Origin: Bradyrhizobium sp. B124
GTDB taxonomy: Bacteria; Pseudomonadota; Alphaproteobacteria; Rhizobiales; Xanthobacteraceae
Direction of reading: 5' to 3'
NCBI RefSeq assembly: GCF_038967635.1
Contig: NZ_CP152413.1
Span: forward strand, 1,240,001 to 1,304,000
DNA: 64,000 bases
Shown here: piece after piece, positions 1 to 10,649 of the stretch
Numbering within the stretch: the stretch's first letter is position 1
Layout: each line of letters begins with the position of its first letter
The notes under the pieces: model-generated
Told to the model about the DNA's origin: nothing
Database searches by the model: none
The model's input: only the letters and a program-made list of their open reading frames with translations
Translations under genes and position numbers: made by a program

Positions 1-329
1 CGATCGCCGACGTGGGTGAGCCCGCCGCCCTTGACCGTGCCGACATTCATCGTCACGCCTTCGCGGATCGTGCAGGCCTCGCCGACTTCGAGACGGGTTG
101 GCTCGCCGCGATAGCTGAGATCCTGCGGCGGCCCGCCGAGCGCGGCAAACGGCGAGATGATGCAGCCGGCGCCGATCTTCGTATGCCCGCTGATCGTGAC
201 ATGCGCGATCAGCTTGCAGTTCTCGCCCAGCACGACGTTGGGGCCGATGATGCAGTACGGACCGATCTCGGTGCCGGCCCCGATCACAGCGCCATCGGCA
301 ATCCGCGCAGTGGGGTCGATCATGCTCAT
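1..329 (-). CDS. lpxA: UDP-N-acetylglucosamine acyltransferase LpxA, N-terminal part (cut by window edge)
   Basis: LpxA adds the first 3-hydroxyacyl chain to UDP-GlcNAc, the first step of lipid A synthesis in the cytoplasm. About 109 N-terminal codons are present; the rest lies left of the window. The translation starts MSMIDPTARIADGAVIG and continues as left-handed beta-helix hexapeptide repeats (IGAGTEIGPYCIIGPN, then ENCKLIAHVTISGHTKIG), followed by the LpxA-like stretch GGPPQDLSYRGEPTRLEVG. The start at 329 is the first ATG of the frame; a second ATG lies two codons further in. It belongs to the lpxD-fabZ-lpxA cluster, but here a plus-strand gene separates it from fabZ by about 550 bases. 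The call is secure from the repeat pattern plus neighbours; only the missing C-terminus is unseen. Confidence 0.93.
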   Translation of the reverse strand, partial: MSMIDPTARIADGAVIGAGTEIGPYCIIGPNVVLGENCKLIAHVTISGHTKIGAGCIISPFAALGGPPQDLSYRGEPTRLEVGEACTIREGVTMNVGTVKGGGLTHVGD

Positions 330-478
330 GTCGTTACGGTCCGGAATTCGTGAGTGGCGCCAAGGCGCTATCAAGGCGTTATGCAGTCGATTTGGGCGGT
401 CGTTAGCGCGACTTTGCCCGCCCTGTCCAGTGACGTATGATGACGACCTGTTGCAAACGAGAAGGTCGCAACCGATCC

Positions 479-802
479 ATGGTCCGGGCCGCCGCGCTGA
501 TCCTCAGCCTGTTCTCCGCGCCGATCGGGCCGGAGACCGTCGATCTCGGCAACAGCACGAGCGTCGATCTCTCGTCCTTCGACTGCCGCGACATCAACCG
601 CAGCACGATCGTCCAGCGCGTCTGCTACAGCGCGAGCGAACGCACGCTGCTGGTCGCGGTCAGGGGCAGCTACCAGCACTATTGCGGCGTGCCCACGGAG
701 ACCTACGACGCGCTGATGATCGCACCATCGATGGGCGTCTTCCTCAATCGCGTCCTGCGCATCGCCGGCGCGGACGGCCGTTACGCGTGCAGGACGTCGT
801 GA
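479..802 (+). CDS. exported KTSC-domain protein between fabZ and lpxA
   Basis: A 107-residue product. The N-terminus MVRAAALILSLFSAPIG looks like a short signal peptide. The rest matches the KTSC domain pattern: Ser/Thr-rich start (NRSTIVQRVCYSASERTL), a core LLVAVRGSYQHYCGVP, then YDALMIAPSMGVFLNRVLRI, which fits the family form 'Y.GVP..Y..L..A.S.G.F.N..IR'. The function of KTSC domains is not established; some occur with nucleic-acid enzymes, others alone. Two conserved-looking Cys pairs could form disulfides in the periplasm. An in-frame ATG at 437 would add 14 residues of unlikely sequence, so the start at 479 is preferred. The gene lies on the opposite strand to the lipid A genes around it and ends in its own hairpin terminator, which suggests an independent insertion. 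Confidence 0.72.
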   Translation: MVRAAALILSLFSAPIGPETVDLGNSTSVDLSSFDCRDINRSTIVQRVCYSASERTLLVAVRGSYQHYCGVPTETYDALMIAPSMGVFLNRVLRIAGADGRYACRTS

Positions 803-829
803 CCTCGGCCGCCGAGGGCTTCTTTTCTT
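803..829 (+). terminator. rho-independent terminator of the KTSC gene
   Basis: CCTCGG (803-808), a three-base loop, CCGAGG (812-817), then a T-rich tail CTTCTTTTCTT (819-829). It begins directly after the TGA of the KTSC gene. Confidence 0.6.
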
Positions 830-830
830 G

Positions 831-876
831 ACGCGTTTTCTTCACGTGAACCGGGGGCCACTTCGCTCGAAAACGC
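831..876. repeat. short interspersed palindrome, copy A
   Basis: GCGTTTTC (833-840) and GAAAACGC (869-876) form an inverted repeat around a loop containing TTCAC, GAACCG and CCACTTCGC. A related copy lies at 19909-19954. Both copies abut the stop codon of a minus-strand gene (fabZ here, lolD there). This looks like a dispersed rhizobial intergenic repeat; it might also help end fabZ transcription. Confidence 0.5.
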
Positions 877-877
877 A

Positions 878-1336
878 CTAATCCGTCAGCATCGCGCCGA
901 CATCGGCCTCGGCGACAACCTGACCGTTGACCTTGGCGTCGCCGTGAAACCACCACATCGTCTTGCGGCGGCCGAGCGAGCGCATGTGGTACTCGATGGT
1001 GTCGCCGGGCATCACCGGCTTCCTGAACTTGCACTTGTCGATGGTGAGGAAATACACCGCGCGCGGCTTCTCGGTGCCCTCGACCGACTTGATGCCGATC
1101 ACGCCGGCGGTCTGCGCCATCGCCTCGATCATCATCACGCCGGGGTAAACCGGGCGATCCGGGAAATGCCCCTGGAACGGCGGCTCGTTGAAAGTGACGT
1201 TCTTGATGCCGATACCGCTGTAGTCGGTGCGGATCTTGATCACGCGGTCGATCAGCAACATCGGAAAGCGATGCGGGAGCGTCTTCAGGATATCGTTGAT
1301 ATCCACGAGCTCGAATTTGACCGGTGCCTCCTCCAT
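878..1336 (-). CDS. fabZ: 3-hydroxyacyl-[acyl-carrier-protein] dehydratase FabZ
   Basis: Dehydrates 3-hydroxyacyl-ACP in the fatty acid elongation cycle, competing with LpxA/LpxD for 3-hydroxyacyl-ACP. 152 residues, the usual size. The hot-dog fold catalytic pair is visible: His in [16 protein letters not shown] and Glu in [13 protein letters not shown]. The start [12 protein letters not shown] at 1336 is chosen because its ATG overlaps the TGA of lpxD (ATGA), a sign of translational coupling. Upstream in-frame codons encode an Arg-rich stretch that overlaps lpxD and is unlikely to be translated. Part of the lpxD-fabZ-lpxA cluster. Confidence 0.96.
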   Translation of the reverse strand: MEEAPVKFELVDINDILKTLPHRFPMLLIDRVIKIRTDYSGIGIKNVTFNEPPFQGHFPDRPVYPGVMMIEAMAQTAGVIGIKSVEGTEKPRAVYFLTIDKCKFRKPVMPGDTIEYHMRSLGRRKTMWWFHGDAKVNGQVVAEADVGAMLTD

Positions 1337-2397
1337 CACTCCTGTTCCTTGCCTTTGGCTTCGTTGTCGCGCACGAGGCGCTCCACCGCGATAATTTCCC
1401 TGAACCACTGCTTGGTCGGCTTGGCGAAATGCCCGCCCCAGCGACCATTGGCCGGAATGTCGTCCTTGACCGCGCTCATCGCCGTCACCTGGGCGCCGTC
1501 GCCGATCTTGAGGTGGTTGTTGATGCCCACCTTGGCGCCGAGCGCGACATTGTCGCCGATCGTCAGGCTGCCGGCGAGCCCGATCTGGGCCGCGAGCAGG
1601 CAGTGCCGGCCGATGGTCACATTGTGGCCGATCTGGACCTGGTTGTCGATTTTAGTGCCCTCGCCGATCACGGTGTCGCGCAGGGAACCGCGGTCGATGG
1701 TCGAGGCAGCGCCGACCTCGACATTGTTCTGGATCACCACGCGGCCGGTCTGCGGCACCTTCACGTGCCCTGCCGGCCCGAAGAAGATGAAGCCGTAGCC
1801 GTCCTGGCCGATATTGCAGGCTGGGTGGATCAGCACGTTGTTGCCGATCAGCGCGAACTGAATGGTGGTCTTGGCGCCGACATTGCAGTCGCGGCCGATC
1901 TTGACGTCGGCGCCGATCACCGCGCCGGCGCCGATGATGGTGCCGGAGCCGATCTCGACCCGCGGGCCGATCACGACCAGCGGATCGACGATGACGCCGT
2001 CCTCGAGGCGCGCGGTGGGATCGATGATCGCCGACGGGGCGACGCCCTCGGTGCCGAACCAGGATTGCGGCCGCAGCGCATCGGCGTGCCATTCGCGGGC
2101 GAGCTCGACGAACACCTGGAACGGCTTCGCGGCGCGCAGCACGGCGGTGCCGTTCGGCACCTGCGCCTCGAAACGCGGGCTGACCAGGCAGGCGCCGGCC
2201 TTGGTCGCGGCGAGTTGGTCGACGTATTTGAGATTGTCGAAAAACGCGAGATGCATCGGACCGGCCTCGTCGAGCGAGGCCAGCCCCCTGATCTGAAGCG
2301 CGCCCCTTTCGGGGTCGACCAGTTGCGCCTTCGTCAGCGCGGCGATTTCAGCCAGCGATGACGAAGGAGGACTTTTGAAGAAGATCGGCTGCGCCAT
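1336..2397 (-). CDS. lpxD: UDP-3-O-(3-hydroxyacyl)glucosamine N-acyltransferase LpxD
   Basis: Transfers the N-linked 3-hydroxyacyl chain in the third step of lipid A synthesis. 353 residues. An N-terminal uridine-binding domain (about residues 1-100, [19 protein letters not shown] onward) precedes a long run of hexapeptide repeats ([20 protein letters not shown] and similar). The catalytic His is expected in the QIGHNVTIG segment. The C-terminal helical tail ends [14 protein letters not shown]. It follows bamA by 32 bases on the same strand and overlaps fabZ by 4 bases, so bamA-lpxD-fabZ probably form one transcript linking outer-membrane protein assembly with lipid A synthesis. Confidence 0.96.
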   Translation of the reverse strand: MAQPIFFKSPPSSSLAEIAALTKAQLVDPERGALQIRGLASLDEAGPMHLAFFDNLKYVDQLAATKAGACLVSPRFEAQVPNGTAVLRAAKPFQVFVELAREWHADALRPQSWFGTEGVAPSAIIDPTARLEDGVIVDPLVVIGPRVEIGSGTIIGAGAVIGADVKIGRDCNVGAKTTIQFALIGNNVLIHPACNIGQDGYGFIFFGPAGHVKVPQTGRVVIQNNVEVGAASTIDRGSLRDTVIGEGTKIDNQVQIGHNVTIGRHCLLAAQIGLAGSLTIGDNVALGAKVGINNHLKIGDGAQVTAMSAVKDDIPANGRWGGHFAKPTKQWFREIIAVERLVRDNEAKGKEQE

Positions 2398-2429
2398 TCC
2401 ATCCGTCGCAGTCCGGTCGAGCCGCGGTG

Positions 2430-4973
2430 TTAGAAAGTCGTACCGCCGCCAAACCGGAATTCTTGCACGCGGTCATACGCACCCTTGGTCAGCGGCACAG
2501 CGTAGTCGAAGCGCAGCGGACCAAACGGCGACTGCCAGATCAGGCCGACACCGACGGAGGTACGGACAACCTTGCTGTCGTCAAAACTCAGGCCAAGGCA
2601 GGTACCCGGAGACGGCGGGTTGTTCGTCGGCCTCACGCAGTTAGCCGTGTTGACTTCGCCCGTCGCCGCCCACGAGGTCGGTCCCTTATAGTCGTACAGG
2701 CCGCCGGCGTCGGCATAGACCGCGCCCTTGAGCCCGACTTCCTTCGGCAGGAACCAGAACGGCATCTGCAGCTCCGCCGACACGCCCCAGTACTTGGTGC
2801 CGCCGACCGCGTCCATGGTGCCGTAGGGATTGATGTCACGCGGACCAATGCCGTTCGGCGCAAAGCCGCGGACCAGGTTCGGGCCCATCTGGAAGTGATC
2901 CAGCATGCGCAGTTCGTCGCTGCCCAGCTTGTTCAGGATGCCGCCCTGGGCGTGGATCACGCCGACGATATCCGACACCAGCGGGGTGTAGTACTTCGCG
3001 TCGATCGCGCTCTTGATGTAGCTGACGTCGCCGCCGACGCCGGCGAAGTCCTGCTTGAAGTCGATGATCAGACCGTCGGTCGGGTTCTTGTTGTTGTCGA
3101 GCGTGTTGTAGTTGAGCGTATAGCCCAGCGCCGAGGTCAGCGTCTTGCCGCCCGCCAGCTCCTTGCGGACCGGCAGCGAGGCTTCGCCATCGCTGTAGCA
3201 GCCGAGACCGTTGGTCGACACCAGGCTGATCCCGTTCAGGTTCGCATAGGCCGGGCTCGGATTGAACGCAGGATTGGGCGTTACACCGTCAGACAGGAAG
3301 GGATTGTTGTTACAGTTGTTGAGCGTCGACGGCAGGGTGATTTCCTGCTGATAGATCGAGTAGCGCAGCTGCAACGACAGGTCTTCCCGCAGGCTGAAGC
3401 CAAGCCGCGGGCTGAAGCCGAGCGTCTTGGTGCCGTAGGCGATGTAGCTGTTGGACAGCTGCTGGCGCTGGTAGAAATCGAGGCCGAGCGCGACGCGGTA
3501 GTCGAGCAGATAGGGCTCGACGAACGACAGCGAGTAGCCGCGGGCATACTGGCCGTAGGTCACCGACGCCTTCGCGAACAGGCCGCGGCCGAGCAGGTTG
3601 CGCTCGGAGACGCTGACTTCAGCCAGCGCGCCATCGGTGGTCGAATAGCCGCCCGACACCGAGAAGTCGCCGGTCGACTTCTCCTCGAGATCGACGATCA
3701 GGATGACGCGATCGCTGGAGGATCCGGGTTCGGTGGTGATCTTCACCGTCTTGAAGAAGTCGAGGTTCTTCAGCCGGCGCTCGGCACGGTCGACCAGCGC
3801 ACGGTTGTAGGCGTCGCCTTCCGAGATATCGAATTCGCGGCGGATCACGTAGTCGCGCGTGCGGCTGTTGCCGCGGATGTTGATGCGCTCGATATAGGTG
3901 CGCGGACCTTCATCGATCGCGAAGGTGATCGACACCGTGTGATTGTCAAAATTGCGATCGCCGCGCGGACGGACCACCGCGAACGCGTAGCCGCGGCGCG
4001 ACGCCTCGATCTGCATCTCCTCGACCGACTTCTCCAGCGCCTCGGCGTTGTAGAGCGAGCCGATATTGACGCGCGAGAACGAGCGCAGCGCGTTCGGATC
4101 GAGCGTTGCGATCGACGACGTATAGTTGACGGCCGCGACGCGGTACTGCTGGCCCTCTTCGATCTTAAAGGTAACCAGGAAGCCCTTCTTGTCGGGATCG
4201 TATTCGGTCAGCGCGGCCACGACCTGAACGTCGGCGTAGCCGTTCTTGAGATAGAAGCGGCGCAACAGGTCACGGTCGGCCTCGACCCGGTCGGGGTCGT
4301 AGACGTCGTTGCCGCCGAGGAAGCTCAACAGGTTTGATTCGCGGGTCTTGATGACGTCGCGCAGGCGGGACGCCGAGTAGGCATTGTTGCCCAGGAACTC
4401 GATCGACCGCACACCGGTCTTCACGCCTTCATTGACCTCAAAGATCAGGTCGACGCGGTTGTTCGGCTGCTCGATGATCTGCGGATTGACCCGCACGTCG
4501 TAGCGGCCCGAACGGCGGTAGATTTCGGCGATGCGCAGGGCATCCGACTGCACCATCGGGCGCGAGAAGGTGCCGCGCGGCTTGGACTGGACTTCGGCGG
4601 TGAGCTGCTCGTCCTTGACCTTCTTGTTGCCTTCGAAGGCAACGCGGCCAATCACCGGGTTCTCGACCACGACCACAACGAGGCGCCCGCCCCGCTGATC
4701 GATATGGACGTCCTGGAACAGGCCGGTCTCGATCAGCGCCTTCAGGCCGTCGTCGATCTGGGCCTGGCCCAGCCGACCGCCCGGTCCGGGATGGAAATAG
4801 GAACGGATGGTTTCGAGCTCGACGCGGCGGTTCCCCTCCACCGTGATCGAATCGACCGTCTGCGCAAGCGCAGGCGCAGAGACAGCAACGGCCGCCAAGG
4901 TGGCCGCCACCGGCGCGGCGAACATGACCAAGGCGGCGAACAGCCCCCCCCTCACTCGCATTCCAAACATCAT
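2430..4973 (-). CDS. bamA: outer membrane protein assembly factor BamA
   Basis: BamA is the Omp85 barrel that inserts beta-barrel proteins into the outer membrane. 847 residues from [10 protein letters not shown]; a signal peptide ends near APALAQ. Five POTRA repeats follow (first one [21 protein letters not shown]; last one [21 protein letters not shown]), then the surface-antigen barrel starting at [26 protein letters not shown]. The diagnostic VRGF motif of lid loop 6 is present ([15 protein letters not shown]). The protein ends in an aromatic residue (FRFGGGTTF), as expected for a barrel. An ATG 63 bases upstream is possible but would put 21 non-hydrophobic residues before the signal peptide. 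It follows rseP, a common alphaproteobacterial order. Confidence 0.96.
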   Translation of the reverse strand: MMFGMRVRGGLFAALVMFAAPVAATLAAVAVSAPALAQTVDSITVEGNRRVELETIRSYFHPGPGGRLGQAQIDDGLKALIETGLFQDVHIDQRGGRLVVVVVENPVIGRVAFEGNKKVKDEQLTAEVQSKPRGTFSRPMVQSDALRIAEIYRRSGRYDVRVNPQIIEQPNNRVDLIFEVNEGVKTGVRSIEFLGNNAYSASRLRDVIKTRESNLLSFLGGNDVYDPDRVEADRDLLRRFYLKNGYADVQVVAALTEYDPDKKGFLVTFKIEEGQQYRVAAVNYTSSIATLDPNALRSFSRVNIGSLYNAEALEKSVEEMQIEASRRGYAFAVVRPRGDRNFDNHTVSITFAIDEGPRTYIERINIRGNSRTRDYVIRREFDISEGDAYNRALVDRAERRLKNLDFFKTVKITTEPGSSSDRVILIVDLEEKSTGDFSVSGGYSTTDGALAEVSVSERNLLGRGLFAKASVTYGQYARGYSLSFVEPYLLDYRVALGLDFYQRQQLSNSYIAYGTKTLGFSPRLGFSLREDLSLQLRYSIYQQEITLPSTLNNCNNNPFLSDGVTPNPAFNPSPAYANLNGISLVSTNGLGCYSDGEASLPVRKELAGGKTLTSALGYTLNYNTLDNNKNPTDGLIIDFKQDFAGVGGDVSYIKSAIDAKYYTPLVSDIVGVIHAQGGILNKLGSDELRMLDHFQMGPNLVRGFAPNGIGPRDINPYGTMDAVGGTKYWGVSAELQMPFWFLPKEVGLKGAVYADAGGLYDYKGPTSWAATGEVNTANCVRPTNNPPSPGTCLGLSFDDSKVVRTSVGVGLIWQSPFGPLRFDYAVPLTKGAYDRVQEFRFGGGTTF

Positions 4974-5150
4974 GCGCAACGCGCCCTTATCTTTCGCAAT
5001 GCCGGACCGTTCCCCAACGACCCGACAGATTCCCAACCTGCCGCTCAGCTTGTAGCCAACTTTGCCGAGGGGGCAAACTTACTACAGCCGAACATTTCCA
5101 TTTTCATACCAAGACGTTGCCCATTGGCAACGCCACAGAAAAGCCCCGTT

Positions 5151-6302
5151 TCAGGACCCAGCGATTCTGAGGATGTCGTTATATGTCGCAAACACCATCA
5201 GCATCAGAACCAAACCCAGACCGATTCGGAAACCCACCTCCTGCGTCCGCTCCGAAAGCGGGCGTCCACGAAGTGCCTCCGCGCTGTAGAACAGGAGGTG
5301 TCCACCGTCCAAAAGCGGAATCGGGAACAGATTCAACAGCCCGATCGAGACCGAGAGGATCGCGCAAAGATTGACAACGAACTGGAACCCGGCGCTCGCG
5401 GCCTGACCCGACAGCTTCGCGATTCCAATGACCCCGCTCACCTCGGCCGGATTGCCAGTCCCGACGAACAGCGAGCCGAGGAACTTGAACGTGCTCGAAA
5501 TAATGTACCAAACCTGCTCGACACCGATCTTCATGGCTTCAAAGACGCCGACCGGAGCGCTGGATGCTTCGCCGACCTGAGCCTTGTGCTCGATTCCGAG
5601 CACGCCGATTCGGTGGGCATTGCCGAAGGGGTCCTTGACCTCCTTCAGCGCCGGCGCCGCCTTCAGCGAAACGATCGCGCCGTCCCGCTTCACTTTGAAA
5701 CCAAGCTCTGAACCGGCATTCGAAGCTACGATCCGCTGCATGTCGGCGAAGCTCTGGATCGCACTGCCGTCGATATCGACGACGACATCACCGACCTTGA
5801 AGCCCGCGTTCGCAGCGACGCTCTCGGCGACCAGGCCATCGACCCGGGCGATCGTGCTGGGCTTGCCGTAATAGAGCGCCATACCCGCGAAAATCAGGGC
5901 TCCGAGGATGAAGTTCGCCACCGGACCGGCCGCGACGATCGCGGTGCGCTTGCCGACCGACTTGTGATGGAAGCTGCCTTCGCGCTCCTCTGCCGTCATG
6001 GCGGCGAGCGTCTCCGTCGACGGCGTCGACGCTTCGCTATCGTCGCCGAAGAACTTGACGTAACCGCCGAGCGGAATCGCCGAGATCTTCCAGCGTGTGC
6101 CATGCCGGTCGTTGAAGCCGGCAAGCTCCGGCCCGAACCCCAGCGAGAACGTCAGCACCTTCACCCCGGCCCAGCGCGCAACCAGGAAATGGCCGAGCTC
6201 GTGAAAGAAAACAACGATGGTCAGGACGAAGAGAAAGGGAACGATATAACCGAGGAGCCCATGGCTCAACGCATTGATACTATGAAGAAAATACTCGGGC
6301 AT
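5151..6302 (-). CDS. rseP: RIP metalloprotease RseP (site-2 protease)
   Basis: Inner-membrane zinc protease that cleaves membrane-embedded anti-sigma factors and signal peptide remnants. 383 residues from MPEYFLHSIN. The zinc motif HELGH is at about residues 34-38 inside the first membrane segment. A PDZ domain occupies the middle (FKVGDVVVDIDGSAIQSFADMQ), and the third zinc ligand lies in the C-terminal membrane motif LFPIPLLDGGHLL. A final hydrophobic segment includes GLVLMLMVFATYNDI. The start six codons inside the longest frame is preferred because the extra residues are not family-like. The neighbours dxr upstream and bamA downstream are the conserved order for this family. Confidence 0.95.
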   Translation of the reverse strand: MPEYFLHSINALSHGLLGYIVPFLFVLTIVVFFHELGHFLVARWAGVKVLTFSLGFGPELAGFNDRHGTRWKISAIPLGGYVKFFGDDSEASTPSTETLAAMTAEEREGSFHHKSVGKRTAIVAAGPVANFILGALIFAGMALYYGKPSTIARVDGLVAESVAANAGFKVGDVVVDIDGSAIQSFADMQRIVASNAGSELGFKVKRDGAIVSLKAAPALKEVKDPFGNAHRIGVLGIEHKAQVGEASSAPVGVFEAMKIGVEQVWYIISSTFKFLGSLFVGTGNPAEVSGVIGIAKLSGQAASAGFQFVVNLCAILSVSIGLLNLFPIPLLDGGHLLFYSAEALRGRPLSERTQEVGFRIGLGLVLMLMVFATYNDILRIAGS

Positions 6303-6346
6303 TCGAATTCCCCTCGACAAGAGCCATAGGCTCCGTCCCCAACCCT

Positions 6347-7573
6347 CTAGGTTGCCTTTAAGGCAATTTGAGGCAATAGGGCGGCAGCTTTATTTCGCGC
6401 GATATGGTCAACGGAAATCGCATCATCCGCCGAGTGCAGTGGTGGCTGATTCCCCGACCTGATCCAATCGTTCATCGTGGCCTCGACCAGCCGGGCGATC
6501 GCACCGAACTTGATCTTGCCGGCGACAAACGCCGCGACCGCGATCTCGTTCGAGGCGTTGTAGACCGTTGTCGCGCCATTGCCGAGCCGCAGCGCCTCGT
6601 AAGCGAGCCGCAGCCCCGGGAAGCGCTGGAAGTCCGGCGCCTCGAAGGTGAGCTGCCCGATCTTGGCGAGATCGAGCTTGGCGGACGGGCCGACGATCCG
6701 GTCCGGCCAGCCGAGGCAATGCGCGATCGGGATCCGCATATCGGGCGCGCCGAGCTGGGCCATCACGGAGCGATCGGAGAACTCGACCATGCCGTGGATG
6801 ATCGACTGCGGGTGCACCAGCACGTCGATCTCGTCGGGCGCCAGGGCGAACAGGTAGGACGCCTCGATCACCTCGAGGCCCTTGTTCATCATCGAGGCGG
6901 AATCGATCGTGATCTTCTGCCCCATGCTCCAGTTGGGATGCTTGAGCGCCTGTTCCAGCGTCGCCTGCTCGATGTCGGCGGGAGCCCAGGTGCGGAACGG
7001 CCCGCCGGACGCCGTGATGATCACCCGCGTCAGTTCCTCGCGATTGCCGGAAGCCAGCGCCTGGAACAGCGCATTATGCTCGGAATCCGCCGGCAGGATG
7101 CAGGCGCCGGCCTTCTTGGCCCGCTCCATGAAGATGTCACCGGCACAGACCAGGCACTCCTTGTTGGCGAGCGCGACGGTTGCGCCGCGATCGACCGCGG
7201 CAAGTGCCGGCTTCAATCCGGCAGCTCCGCTGACCGCGGCCATCACCCAATCCGCCGGCCGCGCAGCCGCCTCGATGATGGCGCTCTCCCCGGCCCCGCA
7301 TTCGATCCGGGTTCCAGCCAGTGCGTTCTTCAATTCGGAAAGCCGCGCCGGATCGGCAATGGCGGCGAACCGCGCGCCGAACTCCTTGGCGAGCTTGGCC
7401 AGTCCCTCGACATTGCTGTTCGCGGTCAGCGCCTCGACCCGGTAACGGTCGCGCGCGCCACGCAGCAGATCCATCGTGCTGTCGCCGATCGAGCCGGTGG
7501 CACCGAGGACGGTCACGGACCGCGCTGCGGATGCCGCCGCGGCCTTGTTGTTACGCAACGGAACTGCGCTCAT
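6347..7573 (-). CDS. dxr: 1-deoxy-D-xylulose 5-phosphate reductoisomerase
   Basis: Converts DXP to 2-C-methylerythritol 4-phosphate with NADPH, the committed step of the MEP isoprenoid pathway. 408 residues from [14 protein letters not shown], the usual length. The NADPH site [17 protein letters not shown] lies near residue 20. The conserved NKE motif is seen in [13 protein letters not shown]. The metal and substrate-binding region includes [22 protein letters not shown], and [27 protein letters not shown] in parts. The frame is open 40 codons further upstream, but that part overlaps cdsA. Downstream of cdsA by only 4 bases, so probably cotranscribed with uppS-cdsA; UppS uses the isoprenoid units this pathway supplies. 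Confidence 0.96.
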   Translation of the reverse strand: MSAVPLRNNKAAAASAARSVTVLGATGSIGDSTMDLLRGARDRYRVEALTANSNVEGLAKLAKEFGARFAAIADPARLSELKNALAGTRIECGAGESAIIEAAARPADWVMAAVSGAAGLKPALAAVDRGATVALANKECLVCAGDIFMERAKKAGACILPADSEHNALFQALASGNREELTRVIITASGGPFRTWAPADIEQATLEQALKHPNWSMGQKITIDSASMMNKGLEVIEASYLFALAPDEIDVLVHPQSIIHGMVEFSDRSVMAQLGAPDMRIPIAHCLGWPDRIVGPSAKLDLAKIGQLTFEAPDFQRFPGLRLAYEALRLGNGATTVYNASNEIAVAAFVAGKIKFGAIARLVEATMNDWIRSGNQPPLHSADDAISVDHIARNKAAALLPQIALKAT

Positions 7574-7577
7574 CTCA

Positions 7578-8450
7578 TCACCAAACCATAAGACCGCGTC
7601 CGACGCCATCGGCGCCACCACGGAGAAAGCCGAAAATCGCCGCCACAATGACGGCCGCGACAAATCCGTCCAGGCGATCCAAAAGGCCGCCATGGCCGGG
7701 AATGATGTGGCTCGAATCCTTCACCCCGAACCGCCGCTTCACAGCGGATTCGAAGAGATCGCCAAGTTGCGAGACCACCGACAACACGGCTCCGAGCATC
7801 AGCAGCGGCCCGGCCGTGCCGATCTCGAACGCGGCAAAGCAGGCCGCAACCAACAGGCTCGCGACGAAGCCACCGGCCGCGCCCGCCCATGTCTTCTTCG
7901 GGCTGACCCGCACCCAAAGCTTCGGCCCGCCGATGCTGCGGCCCGCGAAATAGCCGCCGATGTCGGTGACCCACACGATCAGCAACACGAACATCAGCGC
8001 GGCAAAGCCCTTCGCCGTATCGAGACGCAGCAGCACCGATGCGATCTCGGCGGCCGCAGCATAGACCAATCCCGCAATCGCCCAGTTGCGCCGCGCGCCC
8101 GAGGTCAGCGCCACGACAACCGCACCGGCGGCGAGGACCGCCAGCGCCGCATCGATGCGGCCGGCCATCAGGCAAAGTCCGGCGAGCAGCAGCGCGATAA
8201 TGCCGGGCACCATGACGCGGAGTTCGCGTCCGAGCCCGGTAACCATGAGCCATTCCGCGAACAATCCGACCGCAACCAGCGTCACCAGCAGCGACCAGGC
8301 GATGCCACCCAGATAGGCCAGCGCGATCGCAACCGGCGCCAGCACCAGCGCCGCAACCACGCGCATCGCGAAGTTGCGCGACCCCTGCTCGCTTGCTGCC
8401 GTCGGCGACTGCCCGCTTGCTGCCGCCGGTGCGGCTTCGCGCTCGCTCAC
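7578..8450 (-). CDS. cdsA: phosphatidate cytidylyltransferase CdsA
   Basis: Makes CDP-diacylglycerol from phosphatidic acid and CTP, the branch point of phospholipid synthesis, in the inner membrane. 290 residues with several hydrophobic segments ([30 protein letters not shown] and others). The CDS family signature is clear near the C-terminus: [20 protein letters not shown] followed by GGLLDRLDG, containing the acidic metal-binding residues. The N-terminus before the first helix is Ala/Ser-rich and poorly conserved. The start overlaps the uppS stop by four bases, indicating coupling. Confidence 0.94.
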   Translation of the reverse strand: MSEREAAPAAASGQSPTAASEQGSRNFAMRVVAALVLAPVAIALAYLGGIAWSLLVTLVAVGLFAEWLMVTGLGRELRVMVPGIIALLLAGLCLMAGRIDAALAVLAAGAVVVALTSGARRNWAIAGLVYAAAAEIASVLLRLDTAKGFAALMFVLLIVWVTDIGGYFAGRSIGGPKLWVRVSPKKTWAGAAGGFVASLLVAACFAAFEIGTAGPLLMLGAVLSVVSQLGDLFESAVKRRFGVKDSSHIIPGHGGLLDRLDGFVAAVIVAAIFGFLRGGADGVGRGLMVW

Positions 8451-9205
8451 GAGCCGGTTTTCGCGGCGAGGCCGCCGAACCGGCGCTCACGCTTGCCGTA
8501 TTCCGCAATCGCGCCTTCGAGCGCCGCCTTGTCGAAATCCGGCCAGTGAATCGGCACGAACACGAGCTCGCTATAGGCGGCCTGCCACATCAGGAAGTTC
8601 GACAGCCGCTGTTCGCCGCTGGTCCGGATGATCAGATCCGGGTCCGGAATGTCGGGCGCATCGAGATATTGGCCGAGCGTATCGGCATCGATGGAGTCGG
8701 CGTCGCGCTTGCCCTCGGCGACCTCGCGCGCAAGGCGCCGCGCGGCGGCAGCGATCTCCGCCCGCGAGCCGTAATTGAAGGCGACCACAAGGTTGAGCTT
8801 GACGTTATTCCGCGTCAGCTCCTCGGCCTCGTTGAGCAGCGCGCAGATGTCGGGATCGAGCCCGGCGCGCTCGCCGATCACGCGCACCCGCACGCCGTCG
8901 CGATGCAGCGTCGCCAGATCGTTGCGGATGAAGCGGCGCAGCAAGCCGAACAGATCGCCGATCTCGCTGGCCGGCCGCGACCAGTTTTCCGAGCTGAACG
9001 AAAAGATCGTGAGATAGACGATGCCGAGTTCATGGGCCGCACGCACCACGCGGCGCAACGCCTCGACGCCGCGGCGATGGCCCTCGACGCGCGGCAGGCC
9101 GCGCGAAGCGGCCCAGCGCCCGTTGCCGTCCATGATGATCGCCACATGCAACGGACTGCCGGAGCGATCCGGTCCGTCGGTTGCTGGGGCGGCGGCGTTC
9201 GACAT
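8447..9205 (-). CDS. uppS: isoprenyl transferase (undecaprenyl diphosphate synthase)
   Basis: Condenses isopentenyl diphosphate onto farnesyl diphosphate to give the C55 lipid carrier for peptidoglycan and polysaccharides. 252 residues. The catalytic Asp and substrate loop are in [20 protein letters not shown]; the family segments [14 protein letters not shown] and [13 protein letters not shown] are also present, as is [19 protein letters not shown] with the conserved Arg/Ser residues. It sits between frr and cdsA, the standard order, and overlaps cdsA. Confidence 0.96.
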   Translation of the reverse strand: MSNAAAPATDGPDRSGSPLHVAIIMDGNGRWAASRGLPRVEGHRRGVEALRRVVRAAHELGIVYLTIFSFSSENWSRPASEIGDLFGLLRRFIRNDLATLHRDGVRVRVIGERAGLDPDICALLNEAEELTRNNVKLNLVVAFNYGSRAEIAAAARRLAREVAEGKRDADSIDADTLGQYLDAPDIPDPDLIIRTSGEQRLSNFLMWQAAYSELVFVPIHWPDFDKAALEGAIAEYGKRERRFGGLAAKTGS

Positions 9206-9226
9206 CTGCTCTTTCCCGTAGCGCCT

Positions 9227-9790
9227 TCAGACCGTCAGGATTTCCTTTTCCTTGGCGGCAAGCAGCTGATCGACTTCGGCGATCACGCCGTCGGTCGCCT
9301 TCTGCACCTCGTTCGACAGGCGCTCCTGATCGTCCTCGGAGATCTCGTGATTCTTCTCGAGCTTCTTGATCACGTCGAGGCCGTCGCGGCGCACGTGGCG
9401 TACCGCGACCTTGGCCGCTTCCGCGTATTTGTGCGCGACCTTGACCAGTTCCTTGCGGCGCTCCTCGTTGAGTTCGGGAATCCGCAAGCGCAGCACCTGG
9501 CCTTCGGTTGCCGGCGAAAGGCCGAGGTTGGAGTCGACGATCGCCTTCTCCACCGCCTTCACCATCGTCTTGTCCCAGACCTGCACCGAGAGCAGGCGCG
9601 GCTCGGGCACGCTGATGGTCGCAACCTGGTTGAGCGGCATATGCGAGCCGTAAGCCTCGACCTGGACCGGCTCCAGCATAGAGGCCGCGGCGCGGCCGGT
9701 ACGCAGACCGCCGAGCTCGTGCTTGAGCGATTGTGTGGCGCCCTGCATGCGGCGCTTCACGTCGTTGATGTCAAAACCAGCTGCGGCCAT
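9227..9790 (-). CDS. frr: ribosome recycling factor
   Basis: Works with EF-G to split the post-termination ribosome. 187 residues from [15 protein letters not shown], the normal RRF length. Conserved blocks: [43 protein letters not shown] (shown in part) and [20 protein letters not shown] Leu/Lys-rich C-terminal helix ends KEKEILTV. The frame is open 72 codons further upstream, but those residues are Ser/Arg-rich noise overlapping the frr-pyrH gap. It lies 73 bases after pyrH and 21 before uppS. Confidence 0.97.
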   Translation of the reverse strand: MAAAGFDINDVKRRMQGATQSLKHELGGLRTGRAAASMLEPVQVEAYGSHMPLNQVATISVPEPRLLSVQVWDKTMVKAVEKAIVDSNLGLSPATEGQVLRLRIPELNEERRKELVKVAHKYAEAAKVAVRHVRRDGLDVIKKLEKNHEISEDDQERLSNEVQKATDGVIAEVDQLLAAKEKEILTV

Positions 9791-9830
9791 GACGCTTCTC
9801 CCTTTACTAGAAACCGGCTGTCGACGCCCT

Positions 9831-9851
9831 CGGGTCCAAAGTCTGGACCCG
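9831..9851. repeat. hairpin in the pyrH-frr gap
   Basis: CGGGTCCA (9831-9838), five-base loop, TGGACCCG (9844-9851). No T-run follows on either strand, so it is more likely an mRNA-stability or processing hairpin than a terminator. Confidence 0.5.
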
Positions 9852-9863
9852 GAGGCGCGGCAA

Positions 9864-10580
9864 TCAGCCGGCGACGACCGTGCCGTGTCCGGTACCGCGC
9901 AGAATCGCACCGATCGAACCGGGCTCCGCGATCGAGAACACGATGATAGGCAGCGACGTCTCGCGGGCAAGTGCGAAAGCGGTCGCGTCCATGACCTTGT
10001 AGCCACCCTCGATCGCCTGCGAATGGGTCAGGCGGTCGAAGCGCTTGGCTTTGGGATCCTTCTTCGGATCGGCGCTGTAGACGCCGTCGACATTGGTGGC
10101 TTTCAGCACCGCCTCTGCCCCGATCTCGGCCCCGCGCAGCACGGCGGTGGTATCGGTGGTGAAGAACGGGTTGCCGGTTCCGCCACCGAGCAGGACGATG
10201 CGTCCCTCGGCGAGATATTTGTGCGTCGCACTACGGGTGAACAGCTCGGAAATCTCCGGCATCACGAATGCCGACAAGGTCCGCGCCGGGGTCCCCTTGC
10301 GCTCGATCGCCGCCTCGAGCGCGAGGCAGTTCATCATGGTGGCAAGCATGCCCATGGTGTCGCCGGTCGGCCGGGACACGCCGCGCGAGGACACCTCGAC
10401 GCCGCGGACGATGTTGCCGCCGCCGATCACGACCGCGACCTCGACACCCAGCTTGCGGGCCGCGATCAGGTCGTCGGCGACGCGGTCGACCGTCGGTTGA
10501 TCGATACCGAACCCGTGGGAGCCGGCCAGATATTCGCCGGACAGCTTGATCACCACGCGACGATAGATCGGCTCAGCCAT
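9864..10580 (-). CDS. pyrH: UMP kinase
   Basis: Phosphorylates UMP to UDP in pyrimidine nucleotide synthesis. 238 residues of the amino-acid-kinase fold. Seen motifs: the N-terminal phosphate-binding [14 protein letters not shown], the glycine-rich [11 protein letters not shown], the [13 protein letters not shown] segment, [20 protein letters not shown], and the UMP-side [18 protein letters not shown]. In bacteria this enzyme is typically hexameric and controlled by GTP and UTP. Position between tsf and frr is conserved across alphaproteobacteria. Confidence 0.97.
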   Translation of the reverse strand: MAEPIYRRVVIKLSGEYLAGSHGFGIDQPTVDRVADDLIAARKLGVEVAVVIGGGNIVRGVEVSSRGVSRPTGDTMGMLATMMNCLALEAAIERKGTPARTLSAFVMPEISELFTRSATHKYLAEGRIVLLGGGTGNPFFTTDTTAVLRGAEIGAEAVLKATNVDGVYSADPKKDPKAKRFDRLTHSQAIEGGYKVMDATAFALARETSLPIIVFSIAEPGSIGAILRGTGHGTVVAG

Positions 10581-10649
10581 GATGCGATCGCTTTCTCATC
10601 CCGCGCAGGCAGGCCTCCGGCGCGGACGCCGGACGCCAGGTGTCAGCGG

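Noticed and set aside
2427..4337. A 636-codon plus-strand open frame opposite bamA
   Set aside because: Codon-bias shadow of bamA; no domain or start signal.
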